A stretch of 48,763 nt of DNA from an uncultured Pelagibacteraceae bacterium (GTDB taxonomy: Bacteria > Pseudomonadota > Alphaproteobacteria > Pelagibacterales > Pelagibacteraceae). The stretch's first letter is position 1. Each line of letters starts with the position of its first letter. This document shows, one piece after another, positions 18,736-27,161 of this stretch. The translations under genes and the position numbers were made by a program. The stretch lies in assembly GCA_902594915.1 (NCBI GenBank), contig CACJOA010000008.1, positions 1-48,763 on the forward strand, given 5' to 3'. Under the pieces are notes generated by a model, which saw only the letters and a program-made list of their open reading frames with translations, ran no database searches and was not told the origin of the DNA.

Positions 18736-19560
18736 TTATGATGTTATAGGTGGATATTTGTAAATAATTTCATTGGTCCAATCATTAATTTTTTTTATTC
18801 TATTTTCTGCAGATGGATGAGTGCTCATAAATTCTGGTGGAGTTTTACCTTTATTTAATTCACTCATTCTTTCCCATATCTTGACGGTTTCTCTTATGTC
18901 GTATCCTGATAATGATGCAAAAATCATTCCAAGATAATCTGCCTCACTTTCTTGCTTTCTAGAAAAAGGATTAAGTAACCCAATTTTTAAAATATCCTGA
19001 CCAGTGGTTCTTGATACTGTATTTCGAACTTGAGATACCTTTCCTCCTGTAAGCATATCAAGAATTTTTGAACCTGCATTCATTGCTAAAACAGTACTTT
19101 GTCTTTCGACACTATGCTTTGCTACAGCGTGAGCGATTTCATGTCCCATTACTGCAGCCAAACCATCATTATTTTTTGTTACTTCTAGCATACCAGTATA
19201 AACAGCAATTTTTCCACCTGGCATACACCAGGCATTTCTGACTTTTTTATTTTCTATGAGAATATATTCCCAATCAAAATTTGCAGCCGGATTTGTTGTA
19301 TCTATTTTTAAAAAATATTCATTAATTGAATTCTCTATTTTTTTACCTATTTCCTTAATTAGACTCAAAGATCCAGTATCATCACTCATTTTTTCTTTTG
19401 ATTTAATTTTTTCATAGATTGCAGCTGCCTGAGAATTTAGAGCCGACTCAGGATAAATTCTGAGTTGTTTTCTCTCAGTAATTGGTGTTGAAGAACAGGA
19501 ATTTAAAATAACACCACAACATCCACAACCCACATATGATAAAAATTTTCTTCTATTCAT
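18736..19560 (-). CDS. M48-family zinc metalloprotease, probable Tat-exported lipoprotein
   Basis: 274-aa peptidase probably anchored in the envelope. The N-terminus carries a twin-arginine-like motif NRRKFLS (2-8), a hydrophobic stretch and a lipobox LNSC with Cys22, which together predict a Tat-exported lipoprotein. The zinc motif HEIAH is at 140-144 and the third ligand lies in ESEADYLG near residue 206, as in BepA/LoiP-type M48 proteins involved in outer-membrane quality control. No C-terminal TPR domain is present, unlike BepA, so it resembles the LoiP/YcaL type. The precise substrate is unknown. It stands alone on the minus strand, divergent from the DUF502 gene. Confidence 0.9.
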   Translation of the reverse strand: MNRRKFLSYVGCGCCGVILNSCSSTPITERKQLRIYPESALNSQAAAIYEKIKSKEKMSDDTGSLSLIKEIGKKIENSINEYFLKIDTTNPAANFDWEYILIENKKVRNAWCMPGGKIAVYTGMLEVTKNNDGLAAVMGHEIAHAVAKHSVERQSTVLAMNAGSKILDMLTGGKVSQVRNTVSRTTGQDILKIGLLNPFSRKQESEADYLGMIFASLSGYDIRETVKIWERMSELNKGKTPPEFMSTHPSAENRIKKINDWTNEIIYKYPPITS

Positions 19561-19570
19561 TTTAGCTCAA

Positions 19571-19593
19571 CATTGATAATATATTTATCAATG
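19571..19593. promoter_or_regulatory. Perfect 9-bp inverted repeat in divergent intergenic region
   Basis: CATTGATAA (19571-19579) and TTATCAATG (19585-19593) are perfect inverted arms around the 5-base spacer TATAT. It lies 11 bases upstream of the M48 start and includes the ATG of the possible 25-codon frame. An operator for a dimeric regulator is likely. A hairpin is also possible. Confidence 0.45.
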
Positions 19594-19668
19594 AATCTAA
19601 ATAATAAAATATTGTTATTTTTATTTATTATAGCTATTTTTTTCGTAATATACTCAAGTTTTAATTAA
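19591..19668 (+). CDS. Possible 25-residue single-helix membrane peptide
   Basis: An ATG-to-TAA frame of 25 codons encodes a short polar N-terminus with one lysine (MNLNNK), followed by an uninterrupted hydrophobic helix of about 17 residues and the end SSFN. It ends 4 bases before the DUF502 start. No clear ribosome-binding site is seen. The composition would suit a small membrane peptide or a leader peptide, but phenylalanine- and isoleucine-rich frames arise by chance in DNA this AT-rich. Confidence 0.25.
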   Translation: MNLNNKILLFLFIIAIFFVIYSSFN

Positions 19669-19672
19669 GTTT

Positions 19673-20293
19673 ATGCAAAAAGAGAAAAAAAAAAAATCTT
19701 TAACACTTATTTTAAGGAATTACTTTATTACTGGTGTTGTTGTATTAATACCTATCGGTTTTACATTATATTTAACAAAATTTATAATTGGAATATCATC
19801 AAAAATAATTCCACAAAATATCAACCCTAATAATTATCTTCCTTACGCTATTCCAGGAATAGAAATTATTATTTCAGTTTTATTTATTACTATTGTTGGA
19901 GGTTTATCTCTATCTTTTCTAGGTAAACGAATTCTAAAACTTATAGATGATTTATTTAAAAGAATTCCAGTCCTAAGAACTATTTATTCTGCGATAGTTC
20001 AAATGACAGAAACATTCTCAAATAAAGAGGATAGTGATAAAAAAAGTGTTGTCTTAATTGAGTATCCAAGAAAAGGTGTTTGGGCTGTCGGATTTGCAAC
20101 GAAAGAAAATAAAGGAGAAATGGCTAAAAAAACTAATAAGAAATTAATTAATGTTTTTGTTCCTACAACACCAAATCCCACAAGTGGTTTTTTACTAATG
20201 TTCCCAATCGATGAAGTTATATATCTTAATATGACATTCGAAGAAGCATCTAAATTTATTGTGTCAGCTGGAACTTCAAGTGGTAAGAGTTAA
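19673..20293 (+). CDS. DUF502-family membrane protein
   Basis: 206-aa inner-membrane protein of unknown biochemical role. Two N-terminal hydrophobic helices (about 14-34 and 60-82) are followed by the family motifs RIPVLRTIYSAIVQMTETF, EYPRKGVWAVGFATKE and VPTTPNPTSGFLLMFP. Linkage to recG and sdhE is common in alphaproteobacteria. Its stop overlaps the recG stop tail to tail by 4 bases. Confidence 0.93.
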   Translation: MQKEKKKKSLTLILRNYFITGVVVLIPIGFTLYLTKFIIGISSKIIPQNINPNNYLPYAIPGIEIIISVLFITIVGGLSLSFLGKRILKLIDDLFKRIPVLRTIYSAIVQMTETFSNKEDSDKKSVVLIEYPRKGVWAVGFATKENKGEMAKKTNKKLINVFVPTTPNPTSGFLLMFPIDEVIYLNMTFEEASKFIVSAGTSSGKS

Positions 20294-22341
20294 GCAATAT
20301 CGTTTATTATATCTGCTCGATCATATAATTTTATCAAAGGTTTAAATCTATTTATTTTCTCTTTTTTTTCTTCAATTCTTTTAATTTCTTTTTCAGCCAA
20401 AATAAAAAGATTTTGATTATGAATTGGGTCTGCTAATTTAAAGGTTTTAATTCCACTTTGTTTAAAGCCCAGGATATCTCCAAAGCCTCTTATCTTCATA
20501 TCTTCTTCTGATATTTTAAAACCATCATTGGTATCTTTGAGAATATTAATTCTTTTTTTTGCATTATCACTTAAATTTGACTTAAACATTAATATGCAAG
20601 AAGATTCTTTGCTTCCTCTTCCAACTCTACCTCTTAATTGATGCAATTGAGATAATCCAAATTTGTTTGCATTTTCAATAATAATTACATTTGCATTAGG
20701 AAAATCTATACCAACTTCGATGATTGTAGTTGAAACTAGAATTTTAAAATCTTTTTTTAAAAATTTATTTAAGATTATTTCTTTTTCCTCAATATTTGTT
20801 TTTCCATGAAGTAAAAAAACTTGATTAGGAAATAACTTCTCTAAGTATTTAAATTTTTTTACCGCTGAGGTATGATCGATTTTTTTAGACTCATCAATTA
20901 AAGGACATACCCAAAAAATTTGATTATCAAGTTCTATCTCTTTTTTAACAAATTTTATCACATCATTGATTTTATTCTCAAGTTTACTGTAAGTTTTAAT
21001 TTTTTTACGAATATTTGGTTTTTCACGAATTATTGAAAGATCCATATCTCCATATATTGTCATTGTTAAGGTACGAGGGATTGGTGTCGCTGTCATTAAA
21101 AGAACATCACAATTTTTTCCAGCTTTATCAGACAACTTTTTTCTTTGATTAACACCAAATTTATGTTGTTCATCAATTATAACTAATCCAAGATTTTTAA
21201 ATTCAACTTTTTTTTGAAATAAAGCATGAGTACCAAAGATTAAATCAATCTTTTTGTTTAATAATTTTGTTAAAATATCTTTTTTATCTTTAAGACTTAA
21301 TTTACCTGAAAGTAATTCTAGTCTTATATTTTTTGAGAAAATTTGTTTTGCCAATAAAAAATGTTGTCTTGCTAATATTTCGGTGGGAGCCATCATTGCT
21401 ACTTGAAAACCTGAGATTATTGTATTGAAAGCAGATAATAAAGATACTATTGTTTTTCCACTACCGACATCACCTTGTAACAATCTAAACATTTTAGTTT
21501 CAGAACATAAATCTCTATTTATTTCATATAATGCTTTATTCTGATCGTTAGTTAATGAAAAATTTAATTTAGATATTATTTCATTTTGTCTTTTCGTATC
21601 AAATTTCTTTTTGATTTTTTTAAATTTTTTGATTTTTTTTCTTATTTCTGAGTTAACCAAGAAAGTAGAGAAAATTTCATCGAAAGCAAGTCTTTGATAA
21701 AAGTTTTCTTTGAATTTACCGATGTTATCTGGTTGGTGTAATTTTTTGATTGCATCATTCCAACTTATATTATCAAATTTTTTTAAAATTTCTTTTGAAT
21801 GCCATTCTTCAATTTTAGGTAAATTATTTATAATTTGTAACATAATCTTATTATAAACTTTTTCACTAATACCATCAGTTAAAGAGTAATTATTGTGTTT
21901 TTGTTTTATTAAGGAAGAATCTTCAGATATGTACTTAGGATTCGTTAGCTGATATTTATTTCTAAAATATTTAATTTTACCACTTATAGTAACTTCTTTT
22001 CCAATTGGTAGTATCTTTTTAATATATCCTTCATAACTATTAAAAAAAACACAATCGATCTCACCAGTTTCATCTGTACACAAAACTCGATTTGGTAAAT
22101 TTTTTACTCTTGGAAATGAATATTTTTGAGGTATTATATTTATTGTTTGCGTTTCATCAATTTTTAAATCTTTAATTTTTGTTGACATACTTCGATCTGT
22201 GTATGATTTTGGTAATTTCCATAGAAGATCAAATATACTATTTATTTTTTTCTTTTTAAGTAGATTTGCGGTTTTAATTCCAACACCTTTAAGTGAACTT
22301 AAGTCAGACAATAAGTATTCATAATTTCTTTTAAAATCCAT
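20290..22341 (-). CDS. recG: ATP-dependent DNA helicase RecG
   Basis: Branch-migration helicase that remodels stalled replication forks and recombination intermediates. 683 aa, near the E. coli length of 693. The N-terminal wedge domain (about 60-150, OB fold) is followed by helicase motif I LLQGDVGSGKTIVS, motif II IIDEQHKFG, the TATPIPRTL motif III, and motif VI HQLRGRVGRG. It is divergent from sdhE with only 22 bases between the starts, so the promoters must overlap. Confidence 0.97.
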   Translation of the reverse strand: MDFKRNYEYLLSDLSSLKGVGIKTANLLKKKKINSIFDLLWKLPKSYTDRSMSTKIKDLKIDETQTINIIPQKYSFPRVKNLPNRVLCTDETGEIDCVFFNSYEGYIKKILPIGKEVTISGKIKYFRNKYQLTNPKYISEDSSLIKQKHNNYSLTDGISEKVYNKIMLQIINNLPKIEEWHSKEILKKFDNISWNDAIKKLHQPDNIGKFKENFYQRLAFDEIFSTFLVNSEIRKKIKKFKKIKKKFDTKRQNEIISKLNFSLTNDQNKALYEINRDLCSETKMFRLLQGDVGSGKTIVSLLSAFNTIISGFQVAMMAPTEILARQHFLLAKQIFSKNIRLELLSGKLSLKDKKDILTKLLNKKIDLIFGTHALFQKKVEFKNLGLVIIDEQHKFGVNQRKKLSDKAGKNCDVLLMTATPIPRTLTMTIYGDMDLSIIREKPNIRKKIKTYSKLENKINDVIKFVKKEIELDNQIFWVCPLIDESKKIDHTSAVKKFKYLEKLFPNQVFLLHGKTNIEEKEIILNKFLKKDFKILVSTTIIEVGIDFPNANVIIIENANKFGLSQLHQLRGRVGRGSKESSCILMFKSNLSDNAKKRINILKDTNDGFKISEEDMKIRGFGDILGFKQSGIKTFKLADPIHNQNLFILAEKEIKRIEEKKEKINRFKPLIKLYDRADIINDIA

Positions 22342-22363
22342 AAACTAATATTATATTCCTAAT

Positions 22364-22621
22364 ATGGCTGCTGATATAGAACAAATAAAAAAAATGATTA
22401 TTTATCGATCAAATTATCGTGGTACAAAAGAAATGGATAAACTTTTGGGTGCTTTTACAAATAAATACTTAGATCAATTAAATTATGAGGATTTAAATGA
22501 ATTAATCAAACTTTTAGAAATTGATGATAATAATCTTTATAACTATTATAATGGTCTCAATACTGATGTTGAATTTAAAGACAATAAGATTAATAATTTG
22601 TTTAAAAATTTTAAATATTGA
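22364..22621 (+). CDS. sdhE: SdhE-family FAD assembly factor
   Basis: Small helical protein (85 aa; Pfam Sdh5/DUF339) that promotes covalent attachment of FAD to succinate dehydrogenase. The diagnostic YRSNYRGTKEMDKLLGAF contains the RGxxE signature. The following helices with YEDLNELIKLLEIDDNNLYNY fit the five-helix family. In many alphaproteobacteria mfd follows, but here a tRNA-Ser gene on the opposite strand comes next. Confidence 0.92.
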   Translation: MAADIEQIKKMIIYRSNYRGTKEMDKLLGAFTNKYLDQLNYEDLNELIKLLEIDDNNLYNYYNGLNTDVEFKDNKINNLFKNFKY

Positions 22622-22629
22622 TGATTAAT

Positions 22630-22719
22630 TGGCGGAGAGACTGGGATTCGAACCCAGGAAAGAGTTGCCCCTTTGCCGGTTTTCAAGACCGGTGCTTTCA
22701 ACCGCTCAGCCATCTCTCC
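22630..22719 (-). tRNA. tRNA-Ser (UGA)
   Basis: Class II tRNA of 90 nt with a long variable arm and encoded CCA. Acceptor GGAGAGA pairs with TCTCTCC, with discriminator G. The anticodon stem CCGGT/ACCGG encloses loop CTTGAAA, giving anticodon UGA. The CCA end lies 8 bases from the sdhE stop. Confidence 0.96.
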
Positions 22720-22730
22720 TTGATAAATCT

Positions 22731-22759
22731 TTTATAATTAAAAATATTTAATTCAACAA
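22731..22759 (-). promoter_or_regulatory. Candidate promoter of tRNA-Ser
   Basis: On the minus strand TTGTTG (plus 22754-22759), a 17-base spacer and TATAAA (plus 22731-22736) form a sigma70-type promoter about 12 bases before the tRNA. Confidence 0.45.
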
Positions 22760-22807
22760 TAAAATAGTCTATTTAACAAAGTAATTATCTAATTGATAAA
22801 ATTATCT

Positions 22808-23686
22808 ATGAAAAAAGATTTTAACAAAGGTGTATTATTAACTTCATTAGGATCATTTTGGTGGGGTTTTATTGGTGTAATATATTTTAAGTCTATTTCA
22901 TTTATTGGTCATATTGAATTAGTTGTTCATAGATGCCTGTGGACAGCTGTAATGTTAATTCTTACATCCACTTTTTTTTTAAAGTGGAATATTTTTTTTA
23001 AAGTATGCTCAAATATAAAAAAATTACTCGCTCTATTTTTTTCTGGTTTACTTATTTTTATTAATTGGGCTATTTGGATTTATGCGGTTGCTACTGATAG
23101 AATAATTGATGCAAGTTTTGGATATTTCATAATGCCAATAATAAGTGTTATGTTAGGGTATATTTTTTTTAGAGAAAATTTGAACAAAAAAAGAATAATT
23201 TCAATAATTCTAGTTTTTATCTCAATATTAATTCTAATTTTTTTTAATCTTAAAAGCTTACCATGGGTTGGATTAATAGTAGCGTTAAGTTGGGCTTTTT
23301 ATAACCTTGTTAGAAAAAAAATTAATGTTGATACTGATACAGGCTTATTAATAGAAAGTTTATACATTCTTCCTTTTGCTTTAGTTGCTTTTTATTTAAT
23401 TTCAGAAAATAATTTTAATGATTTTAGTTTTTTAAATCCTGGTTTAAGTCTCTTCATAATATTAGCAGGTCCAATGACTGTGATTCCACTTTTTTTATAT
23501 GTAAGGGGTGTTGAATTAATTGGTTTAGGCCCTACAGGTATGATTTTTTATATAACACCTACATTACAGTTTATTTTAGGCTATTTTTATTACAATGAAT
23601 TATTTTCCTTAATTAAATTTGTAAGTTTTATTATCATTTGGATTGCTGTAATTATATATTTAAAGGACCTTTATGAAACTAATTAA
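22808..23686 (+). CDS. rarD: RarD-like EamA-family permease
   Basis: Drug/metabolite transporter superfamily protein with about ten membrane helices. The ATG at 22808 gives 292 aa. An in-frame TTG at 22793 would add five residues and is less likely. The opening KGVLLTSLGSFWWGFIGVIY, the HRCLWTA segment and NWAIWIYAVATDRIIDASFGY match the RarD subgroup. The substrate is unknown in this family (the name comes from chloramphenicol sensitivity). It overlaps mltB by 14 bases, so it heads the operon running to 32027. Confidence 0.9.
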   Translation: MKKDFNKGVLLTSLGSFWWGFIGVIYFKSISFIGHIELVVHRCLWTAVMLILTSTFFLKWNIFFKVCSNIKKLLALFFSGLLIFINWAIWIYAVATDRIIDASFGYFIMPIISVMLGYIFFRENLNKKRIISIILVFISILILIFFNLKSLPWVGLIVALSWAFYNLVRKKINVDTDTGLLIESLYILPFALVAFYLISENNFNDFSFLNPGLSLFIILAGPMTVIPLFLYVRGVELIGLGPTGMIFYITPTLQFILGYFYYNELFSLIKFVSFIIIWIAVIIYLKDLYETN

Positions 23687-24674
23687 ATTTTTTTTATTAA
23701 TTTTTATTATATACAACACAAATTTATTAGCTAATGATGATTTAAAATTTTTAGAGTGGAAAAAAAATTTTAAAAAACTGGCTTTAAAAAATCAGATTTC
23801 AGAGAAAACTTTTGATTTAGTAATGACTGATGCAAAGTTTATACCTAAAGTTATAGAGTATGATAGATTTCAGCCTGAATTTTATGAGGATACAAAAACA
23901 TATATATCAAAAAGAACTTCAAAAAAAAAAGTACAAAAAGGTATAAACTTTTATATGAACAATATTAATTTAATTAATATGGTTGAAAAAAAGTATGAGA
24001 TAGAAAAAGATTTACTACTCTCACTTATGGGTATTGAAACAAATTATGGCACATACTTAGGAAAAATGGATATAATTTCATCTTTATCAACTTTAAGTTA
24101 TGATAAACGAAGATCTCAGTTTTTTACTAATGAACTTTTAACATTGCTAAAACTTATAGACAAAAATAAAATTAATCACGAAACACTTTATGGTTCTTGG
24201 GCAGGCGCATTTGGTTTTTTTCAGTTTATGCCATCGACTATTAAGAATCATGCTATCGATTATAATAATGACAATTATATAAATCTTAAAAATCCTGAAG
24301 ATGCATACGCATCTGCAGCTAATTATCTTAACAGTATGGGATGGAAAAAAAATTCACATTGTTTTTATAAAATTAATTTAAAAAAAGATATATCAAAAAA
24401 ATACCTTAATGTTTCTGCAAGAAAGATTAAAAATAAAAAAACTTTAAAATATTTTAAAAAATTTATTCAAAATTATGAGGATATTGCTTTTCTTGATGAA
24501 AATTTAAAGGTAGCAATTATTACACCTGATAAAGATATTATTCCTAATGCAGAAACATTGAGTCCAGCATATATAGTATTTGAAAATTATGAAATTATAT
24601 TAAAATGGAATAGATCACTTAGATTTGCACTTGCTGTCTGCACTTTAAAAAACAAAATTAAAAATGAAATTTAA
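23673..24674 (+). CDS. mltB: Lytic murein transglycosylase, MltB family
   Basis: Cleaves the MurNAc-GlcNAc bond of peptidoglycan with formation of 1,6-anhydroMurNAc. 333 aa. A signal peptide covers about 1-20. The catalytic glutamate is E122 in MGIETNYGTYLG. Other hallmarks are GSWAGAFGFFQFMPST and EDAYASAANYLNSMGW. There is no lipobox, so it is periplasmic rather than outer-membrane anchored. It is followed by the RlpA-like gene and a D,D-carboxypeptidase, forming a cell-wall trio. Confidence 0.95.
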   Translation: MKLIKFFLLIFIIYNTNLLANDDLKFLEWKKNFKKLALKNQISEKTFDLVMTDAKFIPKVIEYDRFQPEFYEDTKTYISKRTSKKKVQKGINFYMNNINLINMVEKKYEIEKDLLLSLMGIETNYGTYLGKMDIISSLSTLSYDKRRSQFFTNELLTLLKLIDKNKINHETLYGSWAGAFGFFQFMPSTIKNHAIDYNNDNYINLKNPEDAYASAANYLNSMGWKKNSHCFYKINLKKDISKKYLNVSARKIKNKKTLKYFKKFIQNYEDIAFLDENLKVAIITPDKDIIPNAETLSPAYIVFENYEIILKWNRSLRFALAVCTLKNKIKNEI

Positions 24675-25413
24675 TTTAAGATTATTATATCTTTTCGTGT
24701 TTCTTTTAGGCTGTCAGTCTCCATCAGTTAATAAAGATATTAATAAAAACCTAGTTATTCAAAATAAATATAAAAACTCTGGCTTCGCTTTAGTTTATAA
24801 TAAAAATCTAACTAAAATAAAAAAATTAGATGAAAGATCTTTAAACATTTATCACAAATATTTAAAAAAAAAATCAAAAGTTAAAATTACAAATCCAGTA
24901 AATGGCAAATATTTAATTGCAGAAGTTAAATCAAATAAAATAAGATTTTCTAATTTTTATAACTCTGTTTTAAGTTTAAGGATAGCAGAAGAACTTGAAT
25001 TAGATCCAAATGAACCTTACGTAGATTTAATTTTAATGTCAAAAAATTCTATTTTTATTGCAAAAAAAGCAAAAATGTTCGAAGAGGAGAAATCAGTTGC
25101 AGAAAAAGCTCCGGTTGATGGTATTCAAATAAGTGACTTGAATATTAAAAAACAAAAACAAAAAAAAAGTAAGAAAAAAAAATTTTCATATTCAATTAAA
25201 GTCGCTGATTTTTACTATATTGATACGGCTCAAACAATGTTAGAAAGAATTAAAAAAGAGACTTTAATTAAAAACTTAAATATTGTTAAATTATCACCGA
25301 AAAAATATAGGGTATTAATAGGTCCTTTTAATGATATAAAAAGTCTTAAAAATTCTTTTGAAAAAATGAAACTTTTGAATTTTGAAAATTTAGAAATTTT
25401 AAGAAATGTTTAA
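24664..25413 (+). CDS. rlpA: RlpA-like SPOR-domain lipoprotein with degenerate catalytic domain
   Basis: 249 aa. Lipobox LLGC with Cys17 predicts an outer-membrane lipoprotein. Residues 39-140 align by eye to the double-psi beta-barrel of RlpA (GFALVYNK, KVKITNPVNGKYLIAEV, SLRIAEEL). His64 sits where the RlpA catalytic histidine lies (AAH in the family). The conserved NDRGP block is replaced by KSNKIRF (90-95), so the acid residue is missing. A lysine-rich linker leads to a C-terminal SPOR domain (about 175-249, with KKYRVLIGPF). I infer denuded-glycan binding at the septum without clear lytic activity. It overlaps mltB by 11 bases and the carboxypeptidase by 8. Confidence 0.75.
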   Translation: MKFNLRLLYLFVFLLGCQSPSVNKDINKNLVIQNKYKNSGFALVYNKNLTKIKKLDERSLNIYHKYLKKKSKVKITNPVNGKYLIAEVKSNKIRFSNFYNSVLSLRIAEELELDPNEPYVDLILMSKNSIFIAKKAKMFEEEKSVAEKAPVDGIQISDLNIKKQKQKKSKKKKFSYSIKVADFYYIDTAQTMLERIKKETLIKNLNIVKLSPKKYRVLIGPFNDIKSLKNSFEKMKLLNFENLEILRNV

Positions 25414-26557
25414 AAAAATATTTACATCGTGTTTTTTGTATTTTTTTATATGTAGTTCTGCAAGTTCAAATATTGACATAAAGGCTAGAACGGCAATTTT
25501 ACAAGATTATTTTTCAGGTGAAATTTTATATGAAAAAGAACCTGATAGATCTATTTATCCAGCTTCAATGACAAAAATTATGACAAGCATTATTGCTTTT
25601 GATTTGATTAAATCTGGTGAATTAAATTTAGATGAAAAATTTATTATTTCTGAAAAAGCTTGGAGACTATCTACAGCAGGATATTCATCTATGTTTGTAA
25701 TGGTAGGAGATGAAGTTTCTGTAAGAGATTTACTAAAAGGAATAATCGTTGCTTCAGGTAACGACGCATGTATTGCACTTGCAGAAGGCATAGCAGGAAC
25801 AGAAGAAGAGTTTTCTATTATGATGACATCAAAAGCAAAAGAGATAGGAATGTTAAATACAAACTTTGCAAATTCATCTGGAATAAATGATCCGGATAAC
25901 TATTCTACTGTTAGAGATATAATGATTATGTCAAATTATTTAATAAAAACTCACCCAGAATTTTATAAGTGGTTTAGTGAAAAAGATTTTACTTGGGATA
26001 GGACAGGGGGTGATCCTATAACACAAGGAAATAGAAACCCTTTGTTATATAAAAATATGGGTGCTGATGGCATAAAAACAGGATATTTAGCGGTTGAAAA
26101 ATATTCACTTGCTTCATCAATTTTTAGAAAAGGTAGAAGATTAATTGCTGTCGGTAGTGGTTTTGATACTAAAAGCACGAGATCAAGACAAAGCTCAAAA
26201 CTTTTAATTTACGGACTAACAAATTTTGATTTGATAAAAATATCATCTAAAAACCAACCTTTGAGCAGTGTTGACGTTTGGTTGGGAAAGGAACCTACTG
26301 TCAAAGTTTATACAAAAGAAAACATATTTAAAACTATTAAAAAAGGTCAAAAAAAAAAATTAAAAGTAAAAATGATCTACAGCGGTCCTATAGAAGCACC
26401 AATCAAAAAAGATCAGACACTTGCTAAATTAAAAATTATTTACGATGATGAAGAAATAGGAGATTATGATCTTTTGGCTTTTAAAGAAATTAAAAAAGTA
26501 AATATTTTTTCTAGATTAATGAAATCTTTGAATTATTTAATCTGGGGTGATGTATAA
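25406..26557 (+). CDS. dacA: D-alanyl-D-alanine carboxypeptidase (PBP5/6 type)
   Basis: Trims the terminal D-Ala from peptidoglycan stem peptides. 383 aa. A signal peptide covers about 1-21. The three active-site motifs are SMTK (S54, K57), SGN (117-119) and KTG (224-226). A C-terminal beta domain and a terminal amphipathic helix (about 366-383, FSRLMKSLNYLIWG) fit PBP5-type membrane attachment. It overlaps tmk by 8 bases. dacA and dacC cannot be told apart here. Confidence 0.96.
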   Translation: MFKKIFTSCFLYFFICSSASSNIDIKARTAILQDYFSGEILYEKEPDRSIYPASMTKIMTSIIAFDLIKSGELNLDEKFIISEKAWRLSTAGYSSMFVMVGDEVSVRDLLKGIIVASGNDACIALAEGIAGTEEEFSIMMTSKAKEIGMLNTNFANSSGINDPDNYSTVRDIMIMSNYLIKTHPEFYKWFSEKDFTWDRTGGDPITQGNRNPLLYKNMGADGIKTGYLAVEKYSLASSIFRKGRRLIAVGSGFDTKSTRSRQSSKLLIYGLTNFDLIKISSKNQPLSSVDVWLGKEPTVKVYTKENIFKTIKKGQKKKLKVKMIYSGPIEAPIKKDQTLAKLKIIYDDEEIGDYDLLAFKEIKKVNIFSRLMKSLNYLIWGDV

Positions 26558-27161
26558 AAAACCCATTATAGTTTTTGAAGGTATAGAGTGTAGTGGTAAA
26601 AGTCATCACATTCTAAAAGTATCAAACTTTTTAAAAAAAAAGAAGATAGACCATATAAAGATACGTGAGCCTGGTGGTAGTTTAAATTCTGAAAAAATCA
26701 GAAATCTAATTTTGAATAAAAAATCAAATTTTGCCAAAAATACAGACCTATTATTATATTTAGCTGCTAGAAGCGAGAATTTAGTATTGATTAAAAAATA
26801 TTTTAGAAAAAGAATAATCCTAATAGATAGATTTATTGATTCCACAATAGCATACCAACATTTTGGGTTAGGAGTAAATCTTAACTTAATTAAAATTATT
26901 AATAATTATATTTTAGGAAGCTTAAAGGTTGATTTTACTTTCTTAAATATTGTTAATAATAAGAATATGGCTAAAAGACTTAAATTAAGAAAAAATTTAA
27001 ATAGATACGATAAATTTGATAGAAAATTTTACAATAAAGTGCAAAAAGGCTTTTTAAAATTAGCAAAAAATAATAATAAAAAATATCAAATAATCGATTC
27101 TAACTCAGATATAAAACTTAATGAAATTTTAATACAAAAAAAAATTGAGAAATTAATATGA
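26550..27161 (+). CDS. tmk: Thymidylate kinase
   Basis: Phosphorylates dTMP to dTDP. The ATG at 26550 gives 203 aa. A GTG at 26547 would add one residue. The P-loop reads EGIECSGKSHH where EGIDGSGKST(T/Q) is usual, so the residue after GKS is His rather than Thr. The REPGG motif (about 40-44), the LIDRF DR motif (about 90-94) and YQ are kept. In the dac-tmk-holB order typical of alphaproteobacteria, it overlaps both neighbours by a few bases. Confidence 0.93.
   Translation: MYKKPIIVFEGIECSGKSHHILKVSNFLKKKKIDHIKIREPGGSLNSEKIRNLILNKKSNFAKNTDLLLYLAARSENLVLIKKYFRKRIILIDRFIDSTIAYQHFGLGVNLNLIKIINNYILGSLKVDFTFLNIVNNKNMAKRLKLRKNLNRYDKFDRKFYNKVQKGFLKLAKNNNKKYQIIDSNSDIKLNEILIQKKIEKLI

Noticed and set aside
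19571-19593. FNR-type box (TTGAT-N4-ATCAA).
   Set aside because: The half-sites are separated by 9 bases rather than 4, so it is listed only as an unassigned palindrome.
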